Below, one piece after another: positions 48,998 to 60,730 of a DNA stretch of 64,000 nt. The notes below the pieces were generated by a model that searched no databases, was not told the DNA's origin, and worked only from the letters and a program-made list of their open reading frames with translations. The stretch spans positions 3,410,001-3,474,000 of the forward strand of contig NW_024881276.1 of NCBI RefSeq assembly GCF_018691265.1, read 5' to 3'. Within the stretch, counting starts at the first letter, position 1, and each line of letters begins with the position of its first letter. The translations under genes and the position numbers were made by a program. This DNA comes from Tyto alba. Lineage: Eukaryota > Chordata > Aves > Strigiformes > Tytonidae.

Positions 48998-50621
48998 CCC
49001 TCTTCATCAACACAGATCTGTGGTTGAACCTTGGTTTTCCATTCACATTGGCTAGAAGGTTTCAGTCTGGTTGACGTGTTCATTTAACCCACATCCATCC
49101 ATCTGAGTAATCCTTTAGGCTCTGCCAGTGTAGTGGGTAAATAAGCTTGCTAAGCCCCCACTTCTACTGAGATATGAGCAGTGCTAATTGCCTGCTCTTT
49201 GCCAGACCAAGCAATATGCTTTCCAGATTCCCTAAAAAGAGAGTTACTTGTTGGCTCAAAACTTCTCATCTTCCTTCATCACTTCTAATATTTATTATCC
49301 TCTAATTCTCCACTAATACCTTACGTCTAAATTAGGTCAGTGACTCAGTAATTGGCAGTGTTCTCTGTAACACTGCCACTGAAATGGTATGGGGACTGGA
49401 TTTCTCAATCACTTTCATATGACCCACACTATACAGAAGTCAGGTGAGGAATTTTTCCTCTTGCAGACTAACCTCCAGGTTCCACTCTCTATTGAATCCT
49501 GTCAAGAGTTTTCCCCTTGACCTCAGTGATTGATGGCTCTAGATCCAAGATAGATTGCCATATGGGTTTTTTTCAGTTCCTATAAGATCTCTGGGATTTA
49601 CAGCCAGAAATCTGTCTGTAAATGTGTTTTCAATCCAATTATATAGACTAATCTGTCTTTCTGTTATTTGGTAGGTAATATTTTAAATCTTCGGTGTAAA
49701 ATTTCTCCATTCCACTTTAGTTACAGCTGTGCTAACTCTATGGAACAGAGACATCAATGTCCTCCATGATATAGTTCTTGTATGCTTCACACAGTGGACA
49801 TTTCCAAATGGCTTACGGGTTTTATGAAAGCAAAACATTCATACAAATGCCACCATTTGTAATCTGCTTTGAACTCCAGCAACACATGGGAGTTCTTAAG
49901 ATCCCATTGTTGATCTACAGGAAAATCGCTGGATTTGACCTGTTCACATTGACATTCGCTAGACTTAAAATGAGAAAATCAAAGTACTGTAATACAATAA
50001 AGTCACTCATGAGTTGAGTTGCATCTCTCCCTCAGAGGGAAACTTAAAAGAGTTGAGAGAGTTTCAGTGATAGTCTGTGTCTGTTATATGAAAGCAAAAT
50101 GAGGAGGAAGGAGGTGTTCCCATCTAAAGGGACTTTTCAGTATAAATCAGCAGTGAAAATACAAATGTTGCTGGATTGCAAAGGAATAAAAAGAAATGGG
50201 AGATGTCATGGATCAATTTGATAGTGATTGTGGAGATGGTGAATAGATCATATACTCAGTAAAACTCTTAAGTTTATGATTCAGATTAAGCATGTAGGTA
50301 AATCACTTCTCCCCCTCCCTTCTCCCAAGAATAAAAGTATACTATCAGCATGATGCAAGGAAAAACTTCTTCTGTAAAATATTGTCAAGTGATTTATTAA
50401 AGGGAGGTTTTTAAAAAAAAATTCAGTACTGAATGTAGAGTGCTGTGACACCATGGGATCCAACAGGGTCAGTCAACCACAAATATGAAAAACTGTAGAG
50501 AGATCTTTGTCATTTATCTAAGAATAATTTCCTTGTTCCATAGCTTCCCACACCTCCCTTTTCTCCCAGAAGCGCCATACTTCATGATGCTGCTCATCTG
50601 TTACATACTGCAGCTGCAGAA
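48998..50621. other. Unique-looking DNA, nothing recognised
   Basis: About 1.6 kb with no supported gene or repeat. Confidence 0.6.
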
Positions 50622-51456
50622 TATGGAATCATAGAATCACAGAATGGCTTGTGTTGGAAGGGACCTGCCGTGGGCAGGGACGCCTTCTACCGCACCAGGG
50701 TGCTCCCGGCTTCATCCAATGTGGCCTTGAACCCTTCCAAGTTGGAAGCAGCCACAGCTTCTCTGGGCACCCTGTGCTAGTACCTCACTACCTTCACAGC
50801 AAAGTATTTCTTCCTAATATCTAATCTAAGTTTAAAACTATTACCCCTCACCCTATCCCTACAATCTCTGATAAAGAGTCCCTCCCCATTTTTCCTGTAG
50901 GCCCTCTTTAGGTACTGGAAGGACACTACAAAGTTTCCCTGGAGCCTTCTCTTCTCTAGGCCCCAGAGCTGGACACAGCACTACAGATGAGGTCTCAGAA
51001 GAGCAGCGTAAAGGGGCAGAATCCCCCTCCCCAGCCCTGATGGCCACACTTCTCTTGCTGCAGCCCAGGGCTCGGGTGGGTTCTGGGCTGCGAGCTCACC
51101 TTGCTGGCTCACAGTCAGTTTTCCATCCACTAGTACCCCCAAGTCCTTCTCCACGGGGCTTCTCTCAATCCACTCATTCCCCAGCCTGGATTTGTGCTTG
51201 GGATTGCCCCGACCCATGTGCAGGACCTTGCACTTGACCTTGTTGAACTTCGTGAGGTTTTCACGATCCCACCTCTCCAGCCAGTCAAGGTCCCTCTGGA
51301 TGCCATCCCTGCCCTCCAGCGTGTCGACCGCAGCCCACAGCTCGGGGTCGCCGGTGAACTTGCTGAGGGTGCGCTCAGTCCCACTCTCCATGTCACCCAC
51401 AAAGATACGAAACAACAGTCCCAACACCAGCCCCTGAGGAATGTCACTCATCACTG
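50622..51456 (-). mobile_element. CR1: CR1 LINE, 5'-truncated, minus strand
   Basis: The left edge shows the reverse complement of the CR1 3' terminus (tcatagaatcacagaatggc), followed by antisense CR1 3' UTR phrases (gtgttggaagggacctgc, then gtggccttgaacccttcca). From about 51050 to 51454 the minus strand encodes the end of the reverse transcriptase. The element stops abruptly at about 51456, the usual 5' truncation of target-primed reverse transcription. It is the best-preserved CR1 here and the only one with a long open RT segment. Confidence 0.95.
50981..51454 (-). pseudogene. CR1 ORF2 reverse-transcriptase C-terminal fragment
   Basis: A 157-codon frame containing, in order, SDIPQGLVLGLLFRIFVGDM (the conserved PQGSVLGP-type motif), TLSKFTGDPELW (where active CR1 has the F-A-D-D-T-K catalytic motif, here F-T-G-D-P), RDLDWLERWDRENLTKFN, KCKVLHMG, EKDLGVLVD and PLYAALLRPHL. 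The usual paired aspartates are changed to G-D and the frame stops directly after RPHL, before the normal C-terminus. It is therefore a dead fragment, although its motifs leave no doubt about family. Confidence 0.9.
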
Positions 51457-53763
51457 TCTTCTACTTGGACATTAAGCCATTGACTGCAACAATGAAATGA
51501 TGCCAAAGAAAATACACGAGAGAGTGAACTGCTTCCACAATACCAAGCACTATGGGTTGGTAGCCCCATATAGGAAATATTCAGCTTGAAACACTCTTAA
51601 AATAAAGGAAGCTCCTGGTAGATGGTTTGTCAGTAGGTCTGTCACCCCAGCAGGTGTCACCCGTGATGCCTGTGGGATGCCCTTTACAAGCTGTCATTTC
51701 CTCTCAAGCCACATTTTGGTGCTCCTGCTGTCCCCAGAAGAAGGAAAGGAGAGTAACAAGTGGTCCAGAGCAGGCACTGTCGGTGACCTTGCCCCTTAAA
51801 TGTAGGCACAATGAACTGGAAAGGTGTGCAATTAAGAAGCAGTGAAAGGGAATTTTTTTCTATACATTATTTAATTAGGCTGTGTAATTCTCTGCCATAA
51901 CTGTTTTCTGGAATTATTTCAAAAAAAGTGACTAGACGTGCATGCTCTTAGCAATAATGTTTGGCTATTGTCATTAGTAACAACAGTTTTGGATGAGGAC
52001 CTTGAAGACCCTGGTACTGGTCTTTGACAGAGACAGGGAGAACCTCAGGATTGCTCGTTCATGTGATTTCTGACACACTTAGCTAATCCACAGAGCCGCT
52101 GTCATCATTTCAGAGTGCTTTAAAACTCAGTGAATAGACAAACAAATGCTTCAGGACTGTCATCCCCAGAAGGAAATTAAACAGATGGGATTCGTTTCCC
52201 TCAGAACATCTATTACCCTTCTCAGAACAAAAAAAAAATAAGATTTTGGTGAGATTGATTTGCCTTTGATGCTTTGTCCGGTACTGTGGAAGGTTGCTTA
52301 AGACGATCAATAAGTAGAAATACAACAGGAATCAGCTGAAAATTTTCAGTAATGCTGTGGCATAATGCAAATATTTAGGAAGCTTTCTGTATCAGTGGCA
52401 GACAAGAACAAGAAGTTATTTTGTTTCTCAGTTTTTCTGAAACTTGCATAGCTGTAGTGGGAAATGTACTACAGGCCTGCCTGCCTTCTACTGAAAGGGA
52501 GAAGAAACTGCCATTGTCTCTGTGAATCTGGCTGTATCATTTTGCCAGAGGAGAGTATTACAGTGGATGGGTGTGTGCAGTAGATACAATCAGTGACTGG
52601 TGCTGCTTTATCACACTTTTTTTTTTTTTTTTTTTTAAATAAGGCAGTTGCTCAGTTCCTTTGGAAATCATACAGAGGATTATCTGGATTTTAAATCAAT
52701 ATCAATAAGTCTGGGGCAATTTGCTTGGAACATCTAATTACTTTTCCCCTCCCACTAGATTTTCAGGCCAGCTGGTTACCTCAGGGCTTCAAATACCTTG
52801 GGATCCATCTTTCTCTCAGAATTGTTCTCAATTAACTTTGCATGGCTGCTTTAAGATCTTGGAGTTGGCAGTCCTAGGTGGCAAAATTTTCTATTAATTT
52901 ATGGGCAAAGCTATTCTAATAATACACTGTATGTTTTTTCTATATATTGCATTTTTTCACATCCTGCCCGTATTGCTTTTAAGATGTTATGGGAAGGAGC
53001 TGAGAATGGTACGTTACAATTTTCTCTGGTGGGGAAGCAACAATTAAAAAAAAAACACACCAAACCCCCCTGGATCAGTTTGTTAAGACTGCAATATCCA
53101 AAAATAGTATAGAAATTCATCTAAATATCTATAAGAAGTTCTGCAAATACTGTATGTAAAAAGACATTGGCTCTATTTTGATGGAAATTAAACAATTGGC
53201 GGAGCCTCACTTGATCATGCAGTCTTGGTTTCCTCTAATGGTATTCATCCTCTCGTAATCCAAGGTAACCAACAGTAGAAAGTCATCAGCAGGATTGGAG
53301 CAACACGTCTGCTTTCCCTTTCTGTCACATGCAGCGACTCCTTGGGATGAGCTCTGCCAGAACTCAGAATAGTTCCCCATAGGATGCGTGGGGAAGGCTC
53401 GTCATGATGAAAAGCTCTCTTTGTACCGGATAAAGCACCAGGAAAATTGCAGGGATATCCTTTGTTGGCAAGGAAAGCAACTAGATGGTATGTTTCCAAA
53501 AAATATCTAGATCTGGAAAAAGGCACAAGCCAAGGAATAATGGAGATCTGAAAAATTCTGAAAGGAAAGTCAGTTTAGAGCAGTTGTTCACTGTCTCCTC
53601 CAGTGCAGGAAGTAAGGGGCATCAATATGTTGCTGAGCAGTTCAAAAGAAACAAATGGGTAGCTTGCTAAATGTGTAGTTTGTTGCCACGGACAATGTGG
53701 AAAATAGCATTAAAATATACATGGGTTCCAAATAGCTGCAGAAGAAAAAAGTTTGTGTGAGGC
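51457..53763. other. Unique-looking DNA with a T20 run
   Basis: About 2.3 kb without gene or transposon recognised. A T run lies at 52617-52636. Confidence 0.6.
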
Positions 53764-54039
53764 TGTGCTGATTTTGGCTGGGATAGAGTTAATTTTCTTC
53801 ACAGTAGCTGGTATGGGGCTGTGTTTTGGATTTGTGATTTGTGGATTGTGGATTTGCAGACAGTGTAGATAACACAGGGATGTTTTAGTTACTGCTGAGC
53901 AGTCCTTACACAGAGTCAGGGCCTTTTCTGCTCCTCACCCCACCCCACCAGCGAGGAGGCTGTGGGGGCAGAAGGAGTTGGGAGGGGACACAGCCGGGAC
54001 AGCTGACCCCAACTGACCAGAGGAACATCCCACACCGTG

Positions 54040-54063
54040 TGACGTTATGTTCAGCGTATAAAT
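54040..54063 (+). promoter_or_regulatory. LTR core promoter: CRE-like site plus TATA box
   Basis: tgacgtta at 54040-54047 is one base from the palindromic CRE (tgacgtca), and TATAAAT follows at 54057-54063. In a retroviral LTR this marks the end of U3, with transcription starting about 25-30 bases downstream on the plus strand. Whether it still works cannot be told from sequence. Confidence 0.6.
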
Positions 54064-54242
54064 CTGGGGGAAGCAGAACGAAGGGGGGAAGTTTAGAGAG
54101 TTGGCGTTTGTCTTCCCAAGTAACAGTTATGTGTGATGGAGCCGGGCTGTCCTGGGGACAGCTGAGCCCCTGCCTGCCCATGGGGAGTGGGGATTGAATT
54201 CCTTGTTTTGCTTTGCTTACGTGTGTGGCTTTTGCTTCGCCC

Positions 54243-54248
54243 ATTAAA
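54243..54248 (+). promoter_or_regulatory. ATTAAA polyadenylation signal of the LTR
   Basis: Common variant hexamer located about 180 bases after the TATA box, where the R region should end. Confidence 0.5.
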
Positions 54249-54378
54249 CCGCCTTTACCACAACCCATGGATTTTTCTCACTTTTACCCTTCTGATTCTC
54301 TCCCCCCATCCCACTGGGGGCAAGTGGGCAAGTGGCTGGGTGGGGCTTAGTTGCTGGCTGGGGTTAAACTACCACAAG

Positions 54379-57300
54379 GGTTTTGCAGTACAAAAATACC
54401 AGTTCTGGCTCAGGAAGATCCCAAGCTTCAGTCAGCTGCTTTCTGCAAGTCTGTACTGGGGAGGAAGCATCATTACATACGTTCCGATTTTCATTATCTT
54501 CCCCAGATAGCTGATATCGTTCACTGCCAGAGACAGGATATATAACTAGATGGTCTGGCCTAGTCCAGACATTCTTATATATTTTATGTGAAATATTGTA
54601 ACTGACTGTGAACTGAAATATGTTCCCTGGAATATGCTCTCTTTTGCTTTTTAACTCAAGGGTTTGAGTGAGTCTCATCACTATAGGCAAGGAACTTTTT
54701 CGTCTGCAGGAGCTCCAGGATGCTCAATTAGGTTTCTGTGAGCCTAAGGGAGAGCCTAGTGAATGATTCCACTAGGATTTCCTCACATGCTGTGTAGCAT
54801 GGGGGTTGGTGGCAGGCAGGAGAGAAGGGGAAAAGCCAGTGTTTAAGGCCAGAAAGAATCAGCTAAGCACCTACACTGCTGCACAGAGAAATATGTGTTA
54901 AATACAGTAATTCACAAATTAAAGAGTTCCTTTTGAGGAAGTAAAAGATGCACTATTCATCATTTCTTTGGGTTGTTCCAGTTGTTAATCACATTTACTG
55001 TTAGAAAACCATGCCATAATATTTTTGCCTTTAAATTCCAGGCAGTGGTTGTTGTAAGTCCTGCATCTGTAAGACTGTTGAGTCTGATAGGAGCTTCTGT
55101 ATTTTTCCTATAGAGGTTCTTATACTTTGTAATCAAACTACCTCTCAGACTTATTTTTTAAAAACTCCTTCTTGCTCTTTGCTTCTTACAGTGAACATTT
55201 TATGCAGTCTTTAAACATTTCTATGGCTCTTCTGTGAGGATGTTTTAAATTTCTATCATTCTTTCCAAACTACAGGCTGCAGGATGGGTAGATCCCCCCA
55301 CTTACAGCTTCACCTTAATTGTGAAGCAGCCTCCCTACCTTAACAGAGTGAGATGGGAACACCCTTTGTTACTACAGTACTGAACAGAGAGCTTGTCTTT
55401 TGTTGTTTGCTTGTTCTGCTCTCTAGGTCACCAAACTGATCTTGGTTCATTTTACAACAATGGACCAAAGATACAATTAGAGATATATTATGCAAATAGA
55501 GTTTGAATTCCTGTGAAATTTAGAGGCTGTTACTTGCTTGATACTGACACTTTCCTTGTTGCTACGTCAAGCTCAGCCCCCTCGACCAGCTGGGAGTGTT
55601 CATCGACATACCAGTAGTTTATAAATGCCATCCCAAAAACTACCCATAAAGCAAATGTCAAAAGCAGAATCCACTGTGGTCTTGATATCCATAAGAGATA
55701 GCCATGGGAAAGTGCAGTGGAGACTAACTTAGATGCTTAAATGACTACTTTAGACTTCTGGTTTGCAGATTCATCTTAGGACCCTAGTGAGTACATCCAC
55801 CTGAAAGAAGGGCCTAAGTTTAGTGGAAACCGGTGAGTATTTCTGAAGATTTACGGAGGGTAATCGTGCTAAAGTGCATACATCAGCTGAACTGGGATCT
55901 CTCTCTTATAACCTTTACAAGCATGTATGTCGCTCCGCTGACTTGCTGGGAAGCCTTAGGGGAACTTTATTTAACAAATACTCAAAATAAATGTACTAAT
56001 TAGGTGCCTCATAATACCACCTGGTGCTACATCTGACCCATCTATCAACACACACACAACACGGTAACTTTTTAATGTCTGAAGGACAGATGTGTTTACC
56101 CCAGCACGTAAGTATTCTGACAGTTCAATTTATCAATAAGGGGATAATACAGTCATACTGCTGGGACTCGAAGAGGAACAACCACTCAGGTCTATCAGTA
56201 TTTGAGTGGAAGGACCTTAAGAGTAATCATAATTTCCAACCAGGTTCATTGGAACCTGAGGAGGAACAAGGGGAACATCCCTGCCCATGGGATGGGGGGG
56301 GGAAAGGTTCGCTGTCATTGCATGTTAGCAGTGGAGCAAGAGTCGTTTCACAATCCATTGTTGAACATTTATTAAAGCAGCATCAGTGAAGGAGGCAGGG
56401 ACAGAACTCTGAGGCTCCGAGCTAGATTTCCACTTCTCTTGCAATTATTGGTAGCTATTGACAGTAAGTCAAGCAGCAAGCTCAACACCTTGGTGGTACC
56501 TGAAGATTTTGTGGTTTTCTTAGGAAACAAATTGTTCGGTAAAGCCCAGTGGGAAATATGGACAATTCACATGCAATCTAGTTTATTTTTACTCAGCCAT
56601 GAATATTTCTTAAAGAGAAAAAAGAAGGTAGTTTCACTAAAGCAGCCTGTAAAATTTCTACCATTTTAACTGTCATTTTTGAGGATTACACTGAATGCTG
56701 CAAGAAAGCTAAGTAGTGAAAAAGCTAGCTGTCTCTTCCTACAGGAGGAGGAAAAGATGATCCTGGCAAATGGGCCATGCTGGGAATATGGAAGTTGTCA
56801 AGAAATTCTTGTTTTGAGGTTGCCAACACTTTTACCCACAGCTCCAGTCCTCGCCAGCTCTAGCCCTCTTTCAACATACCGGTCGATTCCTAATTGCACA
56901 TTGGGATACAACATGCACTTTTGACACCAGAGTCTAATTTAATGAAAAGGTTTGCCATCTTTATGGCTAGAGAATGTCAGAGGTGCTCTTTGCATAGACA
57001 CTTTCCTTTTCAACTGGTTTACTAACATCATTTTGCTATTCATACCTAGGGGATTTAGGAAAAACACAGTTCCTGACACAGTTACCGTGAAGGCCTAATG
57101 TTCATAAATGCCAGGTTGTCAGTCTCATCAGGTCTAAGCAACCGAAATAGAAGGTGCTTTTTAATGCTACCCCAGAGTCAATTAAAATACAGTAATGCTG
57201 ACATCTGCAGAATACAGAATGATCAAAGTAAAGAATGCCCATACAGCTTCTGACATAAAAACAGTGTGTTTGGCGGCAGAGTGACACAGTGTAACAGGTC

Positions 57301-57479
57301 AGGTAATTATGAGAAAATCTATGATGTATCTGTTGCAATTGCTTAGCTTCTTTCCATTATCAGAGCCATCAAACAGAACAGCGCTCTCACTTCTCCTGAT
57401 GGATCGTAAAGCTAGTGACACCCTTGCTCTCCTGATACAGATGGCATCTCAGGAGCAGCTGAATTAATTTGACAGTAAA
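54379..57479. other. Unique-looking DNA, no gene recognised
   Basis: About 3.1 kb. ORFs up to 121 codons (56024-56389) without recognisable content. A G run of 8 is at about 56294. Confidence 0.55.
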
Positions 57480-58075
57480 TAGGTGATAGCAATCGCTGTC
57501 TTCTCTTTTTTATTATTATTTTTATTATTTTTTTAATTGCACCAGGACAGCTTTTAGCACTTCTGGGAATAGCTCAGAAAGCCTCTGCCATGATTAGCAG
57601 TGTACCCTCCTCTCCTGTAAACCCCCTTCCAACGCTTCTGCTGCTGTTTTATTTACATGATAATTGCTCAATGGCAGCAACATTTTATTCTCCCCCATCT
57701 CCCCACCCTAACTCTCAGTCTGAACTATGTGCATTAATTATGATGATTAAGGAATTCTCTCATTTTTTTGCCTTGATGTGTTTATTAAATTAATGAAGGA
57801 ATCTGACACATGGGCTTGTATGCTTAGGGTACAGTTATGCTAAAGTCATGGATATATTTTAGATGGCTGCATATTTTCTGTCTCAGTAACATTATAATTG
57901 GCTTAATGGATTTTCAGTTATGTGCATTGGCTTTCTCCCCTCTCCAAAGCAGACTAATTACAGCTTTTTACATTAAATTCTAATAGATTTCAATTTATCT
58001 CCTCTAAATTATCACAATAATTACAGTAATAAATTAGGCATGTAGCTGTCATTAATCTAAACAATCTGAATTGGG
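57480..58075. promoter_or_regulatory. Candidate conserved non-coding block rich in homeodomain-type sites
   Basis: After a short (TTA)n tract (57505-57537) the sequence contains many TAAT/ATTA cores in non-repetitive context: gtgcattaattatgatgatt, ttattaaattaatgaagg, actaattacagc, tcacaataattacag and gtcattaatc. It has no homopolymer decay and no transposon similarity. Dense, varied ATTA cores are typical of vertebrate developmental enhancers. This is inference from texture only. Confidence 0.3.
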
Positions 58076-58640
58076 TATCATAGCAGCACAACACAGACTC
58101 TGTTTCCTAAATGTGTATTCAAATATATTCCTAACTGTACAACCATTGTGTGGGAGGGTCTCATTTCCCAACAAGCTGCAAAACCCAGAAGGCAGAACGG
58201 AAGGAGAGGGAGGAAGAGAAGGGGGCGGGGGGGCATGGAAAAGGGATGAAAGAATTAAGTGAAAGACAAAACAGACCAAATCTGAGGGACCACTGCATAC
58301 ATTTAACAATGGCTGAAGAATTGTCTTGGACAGGAACATATCTGAAGCATCCTGGCAGACCTCAGGCTCCATCACTGATCCATGGCTAGTTTTTTCCCTT
58401 TTATGTAAAAATGTCTTGCAAATGTTTCTTTACCCAAGAAACACCTACTCGGAATTGCAGCTGGCTGAAACATGGAATTTTACCTTTCATAGGAAATTTT
58501 GGCAGGGACAACTTTGGTTTTGTTTCTCATTTAGCACAATTCCCAATTATTCAGAACGCGTCACAAAATGAAAATTCTAAAGGATTTCATGGAGGAAACT
58601 CACGCGACCAGTGTTTTTTTAAATTAAGGTTATTCCTTCC
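58076..58640. other. Unique-looking DNA with a purine-rich tract
   Basis: A G/A-rich stretch at 58195-58235 includes a seven-G run and could form a G-quadruplex. Nothing else is seen. Confidence 0.5.
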
Positions 58641-59300
58641 TTTTGCCTTTCCGTCCACTGAGAGCTACTGAGAGAGGTATTGACTTGACTGTGGTCAGCT
58701 CCATAACTGCTCTTCAGCAGAGGGCTGCAAGGCACGGACACGCTCATGCCACTTTCCTTGGCAGCTGCCGGGTTTGTAGGCTTGAGGCTTGGGACAATTC
58801 CGCTCTGTTTCCTCCCTTCCTCCCTCGCATCTGGACTTCCAAAGCATCTGGCTCCCTGTGTGTGCCTGAAACCCGGGGCAGCTGGACCCTTCGTGCTGCA
58901 GCATCGTCACAACCACAGCGGCTCAGGCAGGATCGCAGCAAACCAGGACCAACAGACGAATCGCTCCTCGGCCGTGATGTGTGTTGGCTTCCAGGCTCTT
59001 GCAGGCATCGCAGTGCTTATTCCCTCCCCAGGAGGTTACAGCAGGTTTGGCTATGCCTACACTAACGCCCAGAAGCAGGGCCACTGCGTGGCAGGACGGC
59101 ACAGAGAGGGTGAGGATGCTCTTCGGGGGAGACAGCCGGCCTGACTCTTGGAAAATGTGAAATCCGTGTTCAGAGAGCCATCAGCCCCTTCACAGCCACA
59201 GATCCACGAGGACGGGTGGGACATCAGGAGTCGTCTGCTGCTCTGGCAAACGTGGACACGAACATAGGTCCACCTGTGGGAACATGTGGACACCTTTCGC
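58641..59300. other. GC- and CpG-richer pocket without recognised gene
   Basis: About 650 bases with visibly more CpG than the rest of the window, and ORFs of 132 and 140 codons (plus) and 65-78 codons (minus). None has a recognisable domain. It could be an unrecognised exon or a weak CpG island. No splice structure could be supported. Confidence 0.3.
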
Positions 59301-60049
59301 TGTTACCAGAAGGTACCTCCAGGCTCCTCCTCAAATTTAAAGCACTGTTGGTTCACTTAGATGCCATTTTCTAACGGCAAGTCCTCTGCCTGGATCGTTT
59401 CCAATTAGCACTACTGACAACACATTTTAGTAATATACAATACCGGGGTACTTTTATCCTGCAAAAGGGAGAAAGATTAATTAGACCTGTGTTGTGCTAC
59501 TTTATTATCCCAACATGTAAAAACAGGGGCAAGAAACTATGTTATACCTGGACGCAAATTGGTATGTACTGAATAATTCGTTGCTTACGATTATCAAAAT
59601 ATTAAGTTATAAAGATCCTTACATGGCATATATCTGTGAAGATTTTGGCTGTTTCTCTTATGGAAGTGTAATGGAACTTGTGTAAACACTAAAAGGATTA
59701 GAAAAGTGAACTTTGTAAAAAAGTCCAAACTTCCAAACTCCTGTACTGCAGTTAAATAAAGTAGCCTCAGAACACTGATACCATACATGTGTGTGTGTAC
59801 ATATATATATATATATAGCATAATGTTTAAAGCTTTCCTGAGCACCAAAAGGGAATACCTAATGTGCAGTTTCAATTGAATTTCCATATCTAAAGACACG
59901 ACATTTCTGTTATACCTCCTCTAGATGAAAATAAGTCACTAACATTTTTCCTAGTGACTAAATCATTTTGCAAATTCAGGCTGTTCCGTGATTTTGGAGA
60001 GCTTTAAATTGGTAACACTTAAAATAATAGCACATTGATTTGTGCAGCT
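59301..60049. other. AT-rich DNA with TG/TA microsatellite
   Basis: A tgtgtgtg tract followed by a (TA)n tract at about 59786-59817. No gene seen. Confidence 0.7.
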
Positions 60050-60390
60050 CTGCAATGGAATTCCTCTGGAAGGATGTATGACCTCTCCATTAATATGAAA
60101 TGAGCTCCTTGTGATACCTTAATGAATATGCAGCATCCCCTCAGTGACATGAGTAACATTTGAAACCTTTATGCATTTTCAATGGGCATTCACCTCAGCT
60201 AATCCTCAGAGCAGGTTCATTCATAGTCATATTTCCTGCTATCTGCTTACAAAGTTAAGATGTTCTCACTGTTTGAAATTTGTCACTTACTCCAGAAGAA
60301 GGAGGAAAAGAAAAAGCAAGTGATGGCTTTAATGGGCAATGTGCCAAGATAAATGGTCCCCGCTGTGCATGTTAGATTTGATGCAAGTGT
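60050..60390. promoter_or_regulatory. Candidate conserved non-coding block
   Basis: Repeat-free block with several ATTA/ATGAATAT-type sites (ctccattaatatgaaatg, taatgaatatgcagc), including an octamer-like atgcattt at 60171. Inference from texture only. Confidence 0.2.
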
Positions 60391-60540
60391 TCTTTGTGTA
60401 GATACTACTTCCTGTACAGAATATTGCAGCCTTATGGCAACCTTTGTCCTTTGTCTTGATGATTGTATGAAATATTAATCTCTGGAACATTAATGCTAAA
60501 AAGAAGCATTCTGCAATGTATCTGGTGGCTGCAGCTGTGG

Positions 60541-60730
60541 ACAGGGATTCAGATGTCGGATCCTATTCCTGTCTGCACCACAGTCTCAGTGGGTTTGTTT
60601 TTCTGTGTCTCAGCTCCCTCACTTGTCAAAGAGTTATCGTTAACTAAGTCCTAGGGGGGCTTTCTGCACCTTACCTAGATAAGTTGGTAAAACACACTGA
60701 GAACCCATATGGGATTGGATGGTAAAGCTT
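60541..60730 (+). mobile_element. MIR: Possible MIR-like SINE relic
   Basis: ggattcagatgtcggatcct, then tctgtgtctcagctccctca, then cttgtcaaagagttatcgtt, then ttacctagataagttggtaa, then cactgagaaccc. The order resembles MIR: a ggttcgaatcc-like B-box region, 'tgcctcagtttcc', 'ctgtaaaat', 'cctacctca', then a tail. Divergence is high. Confidence 0.45.

Larger units (their letters stand above)
53764..54378 (+). mobile_element. Solo LTR of an avian ERVL-type endogenous retrovirus
   Basis: Starts TGTGCTGATTTTGGCTGGGA and ends at ggttaaactaccacaa. The block follows a very common bird LTR: gatagagttaattttcttc, then gctgtgttttggattt, then acagccgggacagctgaccc, then a CRE-like site, a TATA box, an ATTAAA signal, and finally tttctcacttttacccttct plus a C-rich stretch before the end. 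There is no internal retroviral sequence on either side, so it is a solo LTR. The terminal CA is lost or mutated and no target duplication is evident (gaggc before, gggtt after). The 120-codon minus ORF inside it is a shadow of composition. Confidence 0.9.

Noticed and set aside
51040..51475. Plus-strand and alternative minus-strand ORFs of 65-105 codons
   Set aside because: Shadows of the CR1 reverse-transcriptase frame on the minus strand.
53906..54268. 120-codon minus-strand ORF
   Set aside because: Antisense shadow inside the LTR at 53764-54378.
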